Shown here one piece after another: positions 27,248 through 38,559 of a DNA stretch of 64,000 bases. The position numbers and the translations under genes were made by a program. Numbering within the stretch: the stretch's first letter is position 1; each line of letters begins with the position of its first letter. The notes beneath the pieces are model-generated. The model did no database searches. It worked only from the letters and a program-made list of their open reading frames with translations, and had not been told where the DNA came from. The stretch spans positions 1 through 64,000 of the forward strand of contig NZ_MVHU01000006.1 in NCBI RefSeq assembly GCF_002086285.1. The letters run 5' to 3'. The stretch is from Mycolicibacter kumamotonensis (GTDB lineage Bacteria > Actinomycetota > Actinomycetes > Mycobacteriales > Mycobacteriaceae).

Positions 27248-29602
27248 TCATTGGCGAGCGCGGTTCAGCTCGCCGAGCACCAATCGCAGCACCCGCACCG
27301 CGCCGTCCTTGTCCAACGGGTCGTTGCCGTTTCCGCACTTGGGTGATTGCACGCACGACGGGCAGCCGTGCGGGCATTCGCAGGACTCGATCGTCGCCGC
27401 GGTGGCCGCCAACCAGGTCGGTGCCGCGCGAAAACCGCGTTCGGCGAACCCGGCACCGCCCGGATACCCGTCGTAGACGAACACGCTGGGCAGTCCACCC
27501 AGCGCGCCGGGCCCCAGCGCCGTCGACAGGCCGCCGATGTCACCACGATCGCAGCTGGCCACCAGCGGCAGCATCCCGATCGCGGCGTGCTCGGCGGCGT
27601 GCAGCGCCCCGGGGATTCGCGGTTCGGCGATGCCGCATTCAGCCAGCGCCTCGGCGGCGACGGTGTAGACCACCGCCGTGGTCGGCAGCGTCGCCGGCGG
27701 CAGGTCCAGCTCGATGAAATCCAGCACCTCGCCGGTGGGCAGCCGGCGCAGGTAGCCGACGATCTGGCGGGTCACCGTGACCGTCAGCAGGCCGAGGCTG
27801 ACCGGCCCGAAGAACATGCGCTCGCCGTCACCGGTCACGTCGATGTCGGTGATCTCCCGCGCGAACGTCGCGTAGCCGGGATCCTCGGCGCGCACGAAGG
27901 CGATCTGGCGCTCGGTGTCCAGCGAGTCGACCACATAACTCTCGCCCTGGTGCAGATACACCGCACCGGTGTGCACGGTGGCCGGCGCCCGGCCGGCGTC
28001 GACGCTGCCCAGCAGCCGGCCGGTGTCGGCCTCGAGGATCACCACCTGCCCACCGGCCGATCCCCGGATGTCCACCGCCGGATGCGGGTCGAGCCCGGGT
28101 GCCGGGAAGTACTTCTCGGACCGTCGGCGCAGCAGCCCATCGTCGACCAGGTCCTCGGCGACCTGCTCGGCGCCCAGCCGGCGCACCTCGCTGAGGGTCA
28201 GCGGCAGTTCGGCGGCCGCGCACAGCAGCTGAGGTCCCAGCACATAGGGGTTGGCCGGATCGATCACCACCTGCTCGATCGGCTTGTCGAGCAGCGCTGA
28301 GGGGTGATGCACTAGGTAGCTGTCCAGCGGGTCGTCGCGGGCGATCAGCACGATCAGCGCCGTCTGGCCGCGCCGCCCCGAGCGCCCGGCCTGCTGCCAG
28401 AACGACGTCACGGTGCCGGGGAAGCCGGCGATCACCACCGCGTCCAGCCCCGCGATGTCCACCCCGAGCTCCAGGGCGTTGGTGGTGGCCAGGCCGTACA
28501 GCTCACCGTCGGCCAGCGCACGTTCCAAGGCCCGGCGGTCCTCGGCCAGATAACCCGCCCGGTAGGAGGCGATCTTGTCGACCAGCGCCGGGGCGACCGA
28601 TTCCAGCCGGGTGCGGGCCGCCAGCGCGGTGAGTTCGGCGCCGCGGCGGGACCGGACGAACGTCAGGGTGCGGGCGCCCTCGGCGATCAGGTCGGCCATC
28701 ACCCGGGCCGCTTCGGTGCCGGCGGCGCGGCGCACCGGTGCGCCGTTCTCCCCGGTCAGGTCGGTGCGCAGGGCCGGCTCCCACAGCGCCACCGTCCGGG
28801 CGCCGTGCGGCGACCCGTCCCGGGTGACCTCGGCGACCGGCTGGCCGATCAACGCCGAGGCGCTGGCGCCCGGTTCGGCGGTGGTGGCACTGGCGAAGAT
28901 CACCGCCGGCCCCGGCCCCGTCGAGTAGCGCGCACACAACCGCAGCAGCCGGCGCAGCACCATCGCCACGTGTGAGCCGAAGATGCCCCGGTAGTAGTGG
29001 CATTCGTCGACGATCACGAAGCGCAGCCCCCGCAGGAAGACCGCCCAGCGGGCATGGTGGCGAAGCATCGACAGATGGATCATGTCCGGGTTGGAGAACA
29101 CCCAGCGCGACCGCTCCCGGGCGAACCGGCGCAGCTCGGCGGGGCTGTCGCCGTCATAGGCGGTCGGGGCCACCGCCCCGGCCACACCCGCGGAGCCGTC
29201 CAGCCGCGAAACCGCCGCGGTCAGGGCGTGGGCAGTGCGCAGCTGATCGTGGCCCAACGCCTTGGTCGGTGACAGATACAGCGCCCGCGCGCGCGGATCG
29301 GCCGCCAGCGCGTTCAGCACCGGAAGCTGGTAGGCCAGCGACTTCCCCGATGCCGTGCCGGTGCTGATCACCACGTGACGTCCGGCGTGGGCGAGGTCGG
29401 CGGCGGCCAGCTGATGCGACCACGGCGCCTCGATGCCGCGCCCGGTGAAGGCGGCGATGACGTCGGGGTCGGCCCACTGCGGCCAGGCGCCCAGCTGTCC
29501 CTCGGATGCCGGCAGGTCGGCGACGTGGCGCAGCGGTCGTTCACCGGGTTCGACACCGGCGAGCGCGGCGGCCAGCAATTCACCGCCGAAATTCACCGTC
29601 AT
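27248..29602 (-). CDS. MrfA/YprA-type superfamily 2 DNA repair helicase (Rv3649 type)
   Basis: 784 residues. Motif I 'ISTGTASGKSLAYQLP', motif II 'VIVDECHYYRG' (DECH), motif III 'FASATT', motif VI 'QQAGRSGRRGQTAL'. The C-terminal DUF1998 region carries a four-cysteine cluster, 'CECPHGCPSCVQSPKC', that binds zinc. In Bacillus the homologue MrfA helps remove mitomycin C adducts independently of UvrABC. The ATG at 29602 has GAGG upstream; an in-frame ATG at 29653 would add 17 residues. Confidence 0.93.
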   Translation of the reverse strand: MTVNFGGELLAAALAGVEPGERPLRHVADLPASEGQLGAWPQWADPDVIAAFTGRGIEAPWSHQLAAADLAHAGRHVVISTGTASGKSLAYQLPVLNALAADPRARALYLSPTKALGHDQLRTAHALTAAVSRLDGSAGVAGAVAPTAYDGDSPAELRRFARERSRWVFSNPDMIHLSMLRHHARWAVFLRGLRFVIVDECHYYRGIFGSHVAMVLRRLLRLCARYSTGPGPAVIFASATTAEPGASASALIGQPVAEVTRDGSPHGARTVALWEPALRTDLTGENGAPVRRAAGTEAARVMADLIAEGARTLTFVRSRRGAELTALAARTRLESVAPALVDKIASYRAGYLAEDRRALERALADGELYGLATTNALELGVDIAGLDAVVIAGFPGTVTSFWQQAGRSGRRGQTALIVLIARDDPLDSYLVHHPSALLDKPIEQVVIDPANPYVLGPQLLCAAAELPLTLSEVRRLGAEQVAEDLVDDGLLRRRSEKYFPAPGLDPHPAVDIRGSAGGQVVILEADTGRLLGSVDAGRAPATVHTGAVYLHQGESYVVDSLDTERQIAFVRAEDPGYATFAREITDIDVTGDGERMFFGPVSLGLLTVTVTRQIVGYLRRLPTGEVLDFIELDLPPATLPTTAVVYTVAAEALAECGIAEPRIPGALHAAEHAAIGMLPLVASCDRGDIGGLSTALGPGALGGLPSVFVYDGYPGGAGFAERGFRAAPTWLAATAATIESCECPHGCPSCVQSPKCGNGNDPLDKDGAVRVLRLVLGELNRARQ

Positions 29603-29925
29603 TCGCCTCGTCCCTGATCGCTCGCATGGCAAGTCCGCCGCCGTATTGTTCACCCCGCCTCAAAGCTTCGACAGGCTATTTAGGCACCGCAGTCTGTCCT
29701 CGACGCGATGAACATGGTTGACTGATGGACGGTCGTAGCTTCTGTGTTCGTGTAAGCCTTCGCAGGATCTGTGGTTGCGGCCGCAGTGCCCACGGGGAAG
29801 GGGCCGGTGCCCGCATCGGTCGACAGCCAGGGTACGGCGGCCGGAACAGGCCCGGGGCAGCGAAGGGCGGTGCCCCGAATAACGGTGCATCGCACCGGGC
29901 AAGAAGAGTAAGGAAAGATCGACAA
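29603..29925 (+). promoter_or_regulatory. Upstream region and probable structured leader of cspA
   Basis: 323 bp between the divergent helicase and cspA starts, no gene seen. Just before cspA are two tandem hairpins: CGGGGCA (29853-29859) with TGCCCCG (29871-29877), and GGTGC-ATC-GCACC (29884-29896). They are followed by the purine-rich AAGAAGAGTAAGGAAAGA ribosome-binding stretch. Long structured leaders are usual for cold-shock genes, so temperature- or CspA-dependent control of translation is plausible. I could not place the promoter. Confidence 0.45.
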
Positions 29926-30129
29926 ATGCCACAGGGAACTGTGAAGTGGTTCAACGCGGAGAAGGGCTTCGGCTTCATCGCGCCTGAAGACGGGTCAGCG
30001 GACGTGTTTGTCCACTACACGGAGATCCAAGGGTCCGGCTTTCGCACCCTCGAGGAAAACCAGCGCGTGGAGTTCGAGGTCGGGCAGAGCCCCAAGGGCC
30101 CGCAGGCCACGGGCGTCCGCGCCGTCTAA
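29926..30129 (+). CDS. cspA: Cold-shock protein CspA
   Basis: 67-residue single OB-fold RNA chaperone. RNP1 '[10 protein letters not shown]' and RNP2 'VFVHYTEI' are intact; the start [17 protein letters not shown] and 67-residue length fit the family. The ATG at 29926 follows the AAGGAAAGA Shine-Dalgarno; longer in-frame openings upstream are non-coding in character. Followed by a strong terminator. Confidence 0.97.
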   Translation: MPQGTVKWFNAEKGFGFIAPEDGSADVFVHYTEIQGSGFRTLEENQRVEFEVGQSPKGPQATGVRAV

Positions 30130-30144
30130 GCAACTGGATTCGGT

Positions 30145-30194
30145 ACCCCCCGGGCAGCTCCCCCCAACGGAGCAGAACCGGGGGGTTTCGTTTC
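30145..30194 (+). terminator. Intrinsic terminator of cspA
   Basis: ACCCCCCGG (30145-30153) pairs with CCGGGGGGT (30178-30186), with an inner GCTCC/GGAGC stem, followed by TTTCGTTTCG. Confidence 0.8.
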
Positions 30195-30248
30195 GGGCGG
30201 GTCGGACCGGTTGGGCCGATCCCGTCGCTGCCGGAAGGCGGACCGGCC

Positions 30249-30254
30249 TACTGT
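30249..30254 (+). promoter_or_regulatory. -10 element of the Rv3647c-type gene
   Basis: TACTGT followed by exactly 7 nt and the GTG at 30262; leaderless. Confidence 0.5.
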
Positions 30255-30261
30255 CGGTGAC

Positions 30262-30873
30262 GTGAGCCAGCTTTCCTTCTTTTCGGCAGAGTCGGTGCCG
30301 CCCAGTGTCGCCGACCTCACCGGGGTGCTGGCCGGCCCGGGACAGATCATCATGGCGGCCGGCGGCGCCCGGCTCTCGGTCGTGGTCGATGCGCAGTGGC
30401 GGGCGGTGGCCCTGGCCGAGATGATCAGCGAAGCCGGTCTGCTACCGGAGATCACCCGCACCGAGGAGGACACCCCGTTGGTGCGGACGGCGGTGGATCC
30501 CCGATTGCGCGCACTGGCCGAAGCCTGGACCCGCGGAGCGGTCAAGACCGTGTCGCCGGGGTGGCTGCCGGGCCCGCGGGCGCTGCGGGCATGGACGCTG
30601 GCCTCCGGCGCCGCGGAAGCCGACCGGTATCTGCTCGGCCTGGACCCCCACGCACCGGAAACCTTCGCGCCGCTGGCCTCGGCCATGATGCGGGTCGGGA
30701 TAGCGCCCACCCTGATCGGCACCCGCGGCAGCCGGCCCGCGTTGCGGATCACCGGCCGACGCAGGCTCTCCCGGCTGGTGGAAAACGTCGGGGAAGCACC
30801 GGCCGATCCCGAGGCGTTGGCCCAGTGGCCGCGTGTCGAAGCGCCGATCCCGGGCCATCTCCGTCACCTTTGA
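30262..30873 (+). CDS. Conserved mycobacterial protein of unknown function (Rv3647c type)
   Basis: 203 residues from the leaderless GTG at 30262 (MSQLSFFSAESVPPSVADLTG). Soluble, mixed alpha/beta. Conserved-looking features are 'IIMAAGGARLSVVVDAQWRAVALAEMI', a basic 'PRLRALAEAWTRGAVKTVSPGWLPGPRALRAW' region and a final 'ITGRRRLSRLVENVGEAP'. The basic surface and its place before topA suggest nucleic acid binding, but no known domain is recognised. Confidence 0.8.
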   Translation: MSQLSFFSAESVPPSVADLTGVLAGPGQIIMAAGGARLSVVVDAQWRAVALAEMISEAGLLPEITRTEEDTPLVRTAVDPRLRALAEAWTRGAVKTVSPGWLPGPRALRAWTLASGAAEADRYLLGLDPHAPETFAPLASAMMRVGIAPTLIGTRGSRPALRITGRRRLSRLVENVGEAPADPEALAQWPRVEAPIPGHLRHL

Positions 30874-30987
30874 GACAATTCCGCTCTGTACGCCGGTTTG
30901 CGTCGGCATGGCCGTCAGTGCGAGATTGTCAGTTGTCCACCGGCGGCGCGGCCTGCAGGTGGGGACAGAAGTGGAGCGTAAGCGCAG

Positions 30988-33765
<2,778 letters not shown>

Positions 33766-33766
33766 G

Positions 33767-35383
33767 TCAGTCCGCCGCGGCGGAGGTCTCGCTGTCTTCG
33801 GTCGGGATCGCTTCGACCACGGCAAGATTCACCGGTCGTGCCAGCTGAGTGGGCACGGCGCGGCCCCGCAGCTCGACGATCTCGCCGACCTCCCAGCACA
33901 ATGCCTCGGAGTCGACCGCCCCACTGACCGCGACCGCCGACGCCAGCACATGGCCCTGCTCCAGCTTGGCCAGCTCGGTCAATCGGGCGGCCTCGTTGAC
34001 CGGGTCGCCGATCACGGTGTACTCGAAGCGGGCCCGGGCGCCGATATGACCGGCGATGGCCCGCCCGGCGGAGACGCCGATGCCGAACTCCTCCGACCCG
34101 AGCACCGGCAGCAGCCCGTCGTGCAGTTCCCGCGCCGCCGCCAGAGCGGAGCTGCAGGCGTCCGGGTGCTCGATCGGCGCGCCGAAGATGGCCAGCGCGG
34201 CGTCACCCTGGAACTTGTTGACGAAACCGCCGTGCCGCCCGACGGCCTCGACCACCACCCGAAAGAACTCGTTGAGCAGGTTCACCACCTCGCTGGGCGG
34301 CCGTGTCGACGCGAGCTGGGTGGAACCCACCAGATCGATGAACAGCACCGCGACATCGCGTTCCTGGCCTCCCAGCTCGGTGCCGCGCTCCAGCGCACGC
34401 CGGGCCACGTCCTCGCCGACGTAGCGTCCGAATAGGTCGCGCAGTCGCTGCCGCTCGGCAAGATCACGCACCATGTCGTTGAACCCCGCTTGCAGCAGGC
34501 CCAGTTCGCTGGCGTCGTAGATCTGCATGTGCGCGTTGTAGTTACCGCGTTGCACCTCCCCGAGCGCCCAGCGCAGCTGGCGCAGCGGGTCGGCGATCGA
34601 CATCGACACCAGCACGGTGCCGACCAGACCGATCCCCAGGGCGGCCAGTGCCATGAACAGGATCGGGGTGAACAGCTTGTCCGCCGAGGCATTGAGCAGC
34701 GAGGTCTTGGCGGCCAGCACCGACAGCACGATCGCCAGCAGCGGCACCCCGGTCGACAGCAGCCAGGTCAACAGTTGGCGCAGGATGACCCCGGGCGCCA
34801 GCAGGTTCTCCGGCGCCCCACCGCGCAGTGCCGCCACGGCCACCGGCCGCAGCACCCGCTCGGACTGCAGGTAGCCGATGATCGCGGTGGCCGCCGCTCC
34901 CAGCGCGGTGGCGGTGACCACCACCGGCACCACGTCGTGGGCCACCGGCCAGCTGACGATGACGAACACCACCCCGCCCACCATCCAGTAGCTGATGCTG
35001 ATCAGCGAGCGGTAGAAGGGCATCCGCAGCGCCCGGGACCGGGCCAGTTCGGTGTCGGCCGGGTCGGCGCCGGCGTCGGGGTCGGTGAGCAGGGCCTCTC
35101 GGCGTTGCCAGCGGAACACCGGCATGAGCAACGAGGTGCTCACCGTGAAGCCGAAGGCGAACAGCAACAACAAGGTGACGGCGAACCACACCAGGTTGGC
35201 GCGTGGCAGGTCCTGCAGATTGATCCGGTCCTCGATCGGCAGCCCGAACCGCAGGAAGCCGAACACGAACAGCGAGCCGATGATGTCGGCCTGCAACATG
35301 CTCAGGGTGAACACCGGCCACGGCGTGCGCAGCACCCAGCGGACGAATCGGTTGATCCGTCCCGCCAGGGTCTTGGTGCTCAC
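33767..35383 (-). CDS. Membrane class III adenylate cyclase with HAMP domain (Rv3645 type)
   Basis: 538 residues: six membrane helices (about 23-45, 64-88, 130-147, 150-172, 208-226, 238-262), a HAMP segment at 263-315, then the cyclase domain. Metal aspartates D350 ('FIDLVGS') and D394 ('GDA'), adenine-specifying K390 and D460, and transition-state N463/R467 ('NEAAR') are all present, so it should be active and ATP-specific. In M. tuberculosis Rv3645 is a major cAMP source and has been linked to fatty-acid stress. Leaderless GTG at 35383. Confidence 0.95.
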   Translation of the reverse strand: MSTKTLAGRINRFVRWVLRTPWPVFTLSMLQADIIGSLFVFGFLRFGLPIEDRINLQDLPRANLVWFAVTLLLLFAFGFTVSTSLLMPVFRWQRREALLTDPDAGADPADTELARSRALRMPFYRSLISISYWMVGGVVFVIVSWPVAHDVVPVVVTATALGAAATAIIGYLQSERVLRPVAVAALRGGAPENLLAPGVILRQLLTWLLSTGVPLLAIVLSVLAAKTSLLNASADKLFTPILFMALAALGIGLVGTVLVSMSIADPLRQLRWALGEVQRGNYNAHMQIYDASELGLLQAGFNDMVRDLAERQRLRDLFGRYVGEDVARRALERGTELGGQERDVAVLFIDLVGSTQLASTRPPSEVVNLLNEFFRVVVEAVGRHGGFVNKFQGDAALAIFGAPIEHPDACSSALAAARELHDGLLPVLGSEEFGIGVSAGRAIAGHIGARARFEYTVIGDPVNEAARLTELAKLEQGHVLASAVAVSGAVDSEALCWEVGEIVELRGRAVPTQLARPVNLAVVEAIPTEDSETSAAAD

Positions 35384-35389
35384 CAGGAC

Positions 35390-35395
35390 ACCGTA
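35390..35395 (-). promoter_or_regulatory. -10 element of the adenylate cyclase gene
   Basis: TACGGT on the minus strand with 6 nt to the GTG at 35383. Confidence 0.45.
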
Positions 35396-35441
35396 TCCGG
35401 CGGGGCGACGAAGCCGGAGTCCGAATGTCGCGGCCAGCCGC

Positions 35442-35447
35442 TACTGT
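35442..35447 (+). promoter_or_regulatory. -10 element of the DNA polymerase III delta' gene
   Basis: TACTGT followed by 5 nt to a GTG and 8 nt to the ATG at 35456; leaderless in either case. Confidence 0.45.
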
Positions 35448-35455
35448 GACCGGTG

Positions 35456-36679
35456 ATGTCCGGGGTTTTCGCGCGGTTGGTAGGCCAGCAGACGGTGGAG
35501 GCCGAGCTGTTGGCGGCGGCCCGCTCGGCTCGGGGTGATTCCGCTCACAGTGCGGTCTCCGCCGGCGGGATGTCGCACGCCTGGCTGATCACCGGGCCGC
35601 CCGGTTCGGGCCGATCGATCGCGGCACTGTGCTTCGCGGCGGCGCTGCAGTGCACCGCCGACGACGCCGAGGGTGGGCCGGGCTGCGGACGGTGCCGTGC
35701 CTGCACCACCACGATGGCCGGCACGCACGCCGATGTGCGGCGGGTGGTGCCCGAGGGGTTGTCGATCGGCGTCGATGAGATGCGGGCCATCGTGCAGGTC
35801 GCCTCCCGGCGGCCCGGGACCGGCCGGTGGCAGATCGTGGTGATCGAGGACGCCGACCGGCTCACCGAGGGTGCGGCCAACGCCCTGCTCAAGGTCGTCG
35901 AGGAGCCGCCGCCGTCGACGGTGTTCCTGCTGTGCGCGCCCTCGGTCGATCCGGAGGACATCGCGATCACGCTGCGGTCGAGGTGCCGGCACGTGGCGCT
36001 GGTGACCCCGGCGCCGGCGGCGATCGCCGAGGTGCTGGCCGAGACCGACGGCCTCGACGCCGAGACGGCCGCGTGGGCGGCGGCGGTCAGCGGCGGGCAT
36101 GTGGGCCGGGCCCGGCGGCTGGCCACCGATCCCGAGGCCCGCCAGCGGCGTCAGCGGGCGCTGGCGCTGGCCCGGGATGCGGCCACCCCGTCGCGGGCGT
36201 TCGCCGCGGTCGACGAGCTGGTGGCCGCCGCGGAGTCCGAGGCCCGGGATCTGACCGCCGAGCGGGCCGAGGCCGAGACCGAGGAGCTGCGCACCGCACT
36301 GGGCGCCGGCGGCACCGGCAAGGGCACCGCCGGGACGCTGCGCGGCACCGCCGGGGTGATCAAGGATCTGGAGCGGCGGCAGAAGTCCCGCCAGACCAGG
36401 GCCTCGCGTGACGCGCTGGACCGGGCCCTGATCGATCTCGCGTCCTATTTCCGGGACGCGTTGCTGACCGCATCCAGTGTCGGCACCGCCCGGCCGAATC
36501 ACCCGGACATGACCGACGCGGTGGCGGCGATGGCCGCCCACTCATCGGCGACCGCGCTGCTGCGCTGCATCGAGGCGGTGCTCGAATGCCGCGAGGCGCT
36601 GGCGGTGAACGTCAAGCCCCGGTTCGCCGTCGGCGCCATGGTCGCCACCATCGGTCAGGCGCTGCGGGCCGACCTGTAA
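35456..36679 (+). CDS. DNA polymerase III subunit delta' (clamp loader; Rv3644c type)
   Basis: 407 residues. AAA+ clamp-loader subunit: the P-loop is the degenerate 'ITGPPGSGRSIAALCF', as expected for the non-hydrolysing delta'. The zinc module is 'GCGRCRACTTTMAGTHAD' (abbreviated). The DExx-like region is 'WQIVVIEDADRLTEGAANALLKVVEEPP' and sensor 1 'LLCAPSVDPEDIAITLRSRC'. The C-terminal collar domain is helical and basic ('KDLERRQKSRQTRASRDALDRAL'). tRNA-Thr follows 28 bp downstream. Confidence 0.93.
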   Translation: MSGVFARLVGQQTVEAELLAAARSARGDSAHSAVSAGGMSHAWLITGPPGSGRSIAALCFAAALQCTADDAEGGPGCGRCRACTTTMAGTHADVRRVVPEGLSIGVDEMRAIVQVASRRPGTGRWQIVVIEDADRLTEGAANALLKVVEEPPPSTVFLLCAPSVDPEDIAITLRSRCRHVALVTPAPAAIAEVLAETDGLDAETAAWAAAVSGGHVGRARRLATDPEARQRRQRALALARDAATPSRAFAAVDELVAAAESEARDLTAERAEAETEELRTALGAGGTGKGTAGTLRGTAGVIKDLERRQKSRQTRASRDALDRALIDLASYFRDALLTASSVGTARPNHPDMTDAVAAMAAHSSATALLRCIEAVLECREALAVNVKPRFAVGAMVATIGQALRADL

Positions 36680-36707
36680 ACTCGGCTGGTCCGGAAGCGC
36701 CGGGCAG

Positions 36708-36783
36708 GCCGCCTTAGCTCAGTCGGTAGAGCGATTCACTCGTAATGAATAGGTCAGGAGTTCGATTCTCCTAGGCGGCTCCA
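36708..36783 (+). tRNA. tRNA-Thr (anticodon CGT)
   Basis: 76 nt with encoded CCA. Acceptor stem GCCGCCT pairs perfectly with AGGCGGC; the anticodon stem ATTCA/TGAAT closes the loop CTCGTAA, so the anticodon CGT reads ACG (Thr). The T-loop TTCGATT is standard. The tRNA 3' end is a typical integrase target, and an integrase fragment lies 340 bp away. Confidence 0.97.
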
Positions 36784-37119
36784 TCTACCAGAGGAAACGC
36801 TGGCAGCAGAGCTAAGCGTTGCTTCACAAGCGGTCGGATCGACTCCTTTCCGACGACATTCACGGGCTACTTTCCCCACCGAGGAACCTGTCCAGGGCTT
36901 CCCGAGCGTCCGGGCCGGTGGTTTTTCCGCTCGCTGTAGTGGCCTTCGGCGGTGGTCAAGTATGCGTGTCGAACTGCTACCGGGCGGCCTCGACGCAGAG
37001 GTGGTCTCGCACGATGGTGCCGGCGGTTCGCCGTCGCGGTTCTTCAACACCAGTCCGGCCGGCCCCGACGGTCCATACAACGTGGTGAGCACTTCGACTC
37101 CCCGCTTTGGGAACCACTT
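36784..37119. other. Degenerate region next to tRNA-Thr, with a short coding-like remnant
   Basis: No intact gene. A plus-strand frame from an ATG at 36962 to a stop at 37129 (55 residues, MRVELLPGGLDAEVVSHDG...) has strongly GC-biased third positions in its first 45 codons and could be a relic of a larger gene. It matches nothing I recognise. I looked for a second copy of the tRNA 3' end as an attachment-site duplicate and found none. Confidence 0.4.
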
Positions 37120-37368
37120 TCACCGGTAGAGCATCGTGTTTGCGGGTGTCCTGCGGTGACAGACTGGCCGGGAATGACGGCCGAGGGTGCTATCGAACCG
37201 CAGACCGCGGCGCAATACCGGCAGATTCCGCTCAGCGTCCTCGGTTGACTTCTTGGTACGACGGATCTTTCGGCGGACTCCCTCGGTGTCGCGGATGTAG
37301 GTCCGTGCCTCGAACAGATCCTTGCCAAGCTGGGCTGTGGTGATCTTCCCCTGCTCGCCGGGTTGCAT
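37120..37368 (-). pseudogene. N-terminal fragment of a tyrosine-recombinase (phage-type integrase) gene
   Basis: From the ATG at 37368 the minus strand reads MQPGEQGKITTAQLGK..., then 'FEARTYIRDTEGVRRKIRRTKKSTEDAERN'. This is the arm-type DNA-binding N-terminal domain pattern of actinobacterial site-specific integrases (PGEHGKI..., EARTRYRDxDGVTRxV...KTKxxAE). Likeness ends at about residue 48, and the frame stops at 37120 without the SAM-like or catalytic R-H-R-Y domains. It is therefore a broken integrase beside tRNA-Thr, the footprint of a lost or decayed integrative element. The frame is open upstream to 37425. Confidence 0.65.
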
Positions 37369-37521
37369 TCTTTGCTGGGTTGCGTGATGAGCGGCGATGC
37401 CTTCGTCAGAGCGCCGGTTGGGCATCGCAGCGATGGTGACACGCGTGTGCTCAGCGGCCGGGCCGACGAATCGGTTGTGACGGCGGACAAGTCGGCCCGA
37501 CCGGCAACGGGGCGTATCGCA

Positions 37522-38463
37522 TCAGCGCTCGGTTCGAAATTGTCGCAGCAGATTGTCGAACACCGTCCACATCTCGGATTCTGCGGCTGCGGTATGGAGG
37601 GCGTCAGCGGCGGGTGATTCGGGTACACGGGCAGGGGTGATTACTCCGACCGTCGGTCCAGCCCGGCTCTCGGCGATGGGGCGCACCGCCAGCCCCGTTG
37701 GCACACCGAACGCATACAGCCATGCGTGTGAGGCGATCGTCGCCAGATGCGCGCGGTCTAGGTGCGCATAGATGGCGCCCACCGTGTCAGCCTCAAGTAC
37801 CGGCTGCAGCAGTACACCGGCAGCGGCCATGTAGGCGTCGAGGATGCGGCGGTTCCGCATCTCCGGGGTGAGCACACACAACGGAAGGGTGGCCGCCTGC
37901 GCCCAGGTGACGGTCTGTGCCGCCATCACGTCGCTGTCCTGCGGTGCCAGTAGCACATAACGCTCTTGGTACAGCGGCGTTTGCCGGCAGCCCGGCGGGG
38001 TTTCTTCGTCGAGGTAGGTCACCCCGGCATCGATCTCGAAATCAGCCAATCGGCGGGCGATCTCGCGTGAGGACAGGGCTTCTACCCGGACGCTAGCCGC
38101 AGGGTGGGAGGCGAGCAGCCGGGATGTCAACAATGGGATCGCGGACACTGAGGTCGGAATCGCGGCGATTCGCGCGGTCATATTCAGCCGTCCGCGCATG
38201 CGTTCTACATCGGCGAGCAACTCATCACGCTCGGCAATGATGCGGTGTGCCCAGCTGAGTACGCGTGCCCCTTCGATGGTGAACCCCTCGAATCGATGTC
38301 CTCGCAGGACGATCGGTACCCCGAGGTCACGCTCGAGACGGCGGATCGCTACCGACAATGTTGGCTGGCTGATGTGGCAGGCGGTCGCGGCCCGCCCGAA
38401 GTGCCGTTCCCGAGCCAGTGCCACCAGATACTCCAGTTGTACGATCTGCACATTGGCTTTCAC
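37522..38463 (-). CDS. LysR-family transcriptional regulator
   Basis: 313 residues from the GTG at 38463, with AGGAG upstream. The winged HTH reads 'VQLEYLVALARERHFGRAATACHISQPTLSVAIRRLERDLGVPIVLR', followed by the LysR linker helix and the co-inducer domain ('ARIAAIPTSVSAIPLLTSRLLASHPAASVRVEALSSREIARRLADFEIDAGVTYLDEE'). Divergent from fdhF by 96 bp, so it is the likely regulator of the formate-dehydrogenase-like genes. Longer in-frame openings to 38961 run antisense into fdhF and are spurious. Confidence 0.92.
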   Translation of the reverse strand: MKANVQIVQLEYLVALARERHFGRAATACHISQPTLSVAIRRLERDLGVPIVLRGHRFEGFTIEGARVLSWAHRIIAERDELLADVERMRGRLNMTARIAAIPTSVSAIPLLTSRLLASHPAASVRVEALSSREIARRLADFEIDAGVTYLDEETPPGCRQTPLYQERYVLLAPQDSDVMAAQTVTWAQAATLPLCVLTPEMRNRRILDAYMAAAGVLLQPVLEADTVGAIYAHLDRAHLATIASHAWLYAFGVPTGLAVRPIAESRAGPTVGVITPARVPESPAADALHTAAAESEMWTVFDNLLRQFRTER

Positions 38464-38475
38464 GTGAACTCCTGA

Positions 38476-38497
38476 TTGATAGGTCTGAATTATCGAA
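38476..38497. promoter_or_regulatory. Possible LysR operator between the regulator and fdhF
   Basis: TTGATA (38476-38481) and TATCGAA (38491-38497) form an interrupted dyad with T-N11-A spacing, 12 bp upstream of the regulator start. The position suits autoregulation and fdhF control; the sequence match is modest. Confidence 0.35.
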
Positions 38498-38559
38498 GCA
38501 TGTGAAATGGTCATCACCAAACCGTTGTGGGCGGGGATGTGGCTCCTGAGAATGGTTGA

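Noticed and set aside
29718..29723. TTGACT as -35 of a cspA promoter
   Set aside because: No acceptable -10 at 16-19 bp downstream; the promoter was left unassigned.
37044..37628. 194-residue minus-strand frame after the LysR gene
   Set aside because: Overlaps the LysR 3' end in another frame, low-complexity Pro/Ser/Arg composition; the integrase-like remnant is in a different frame.
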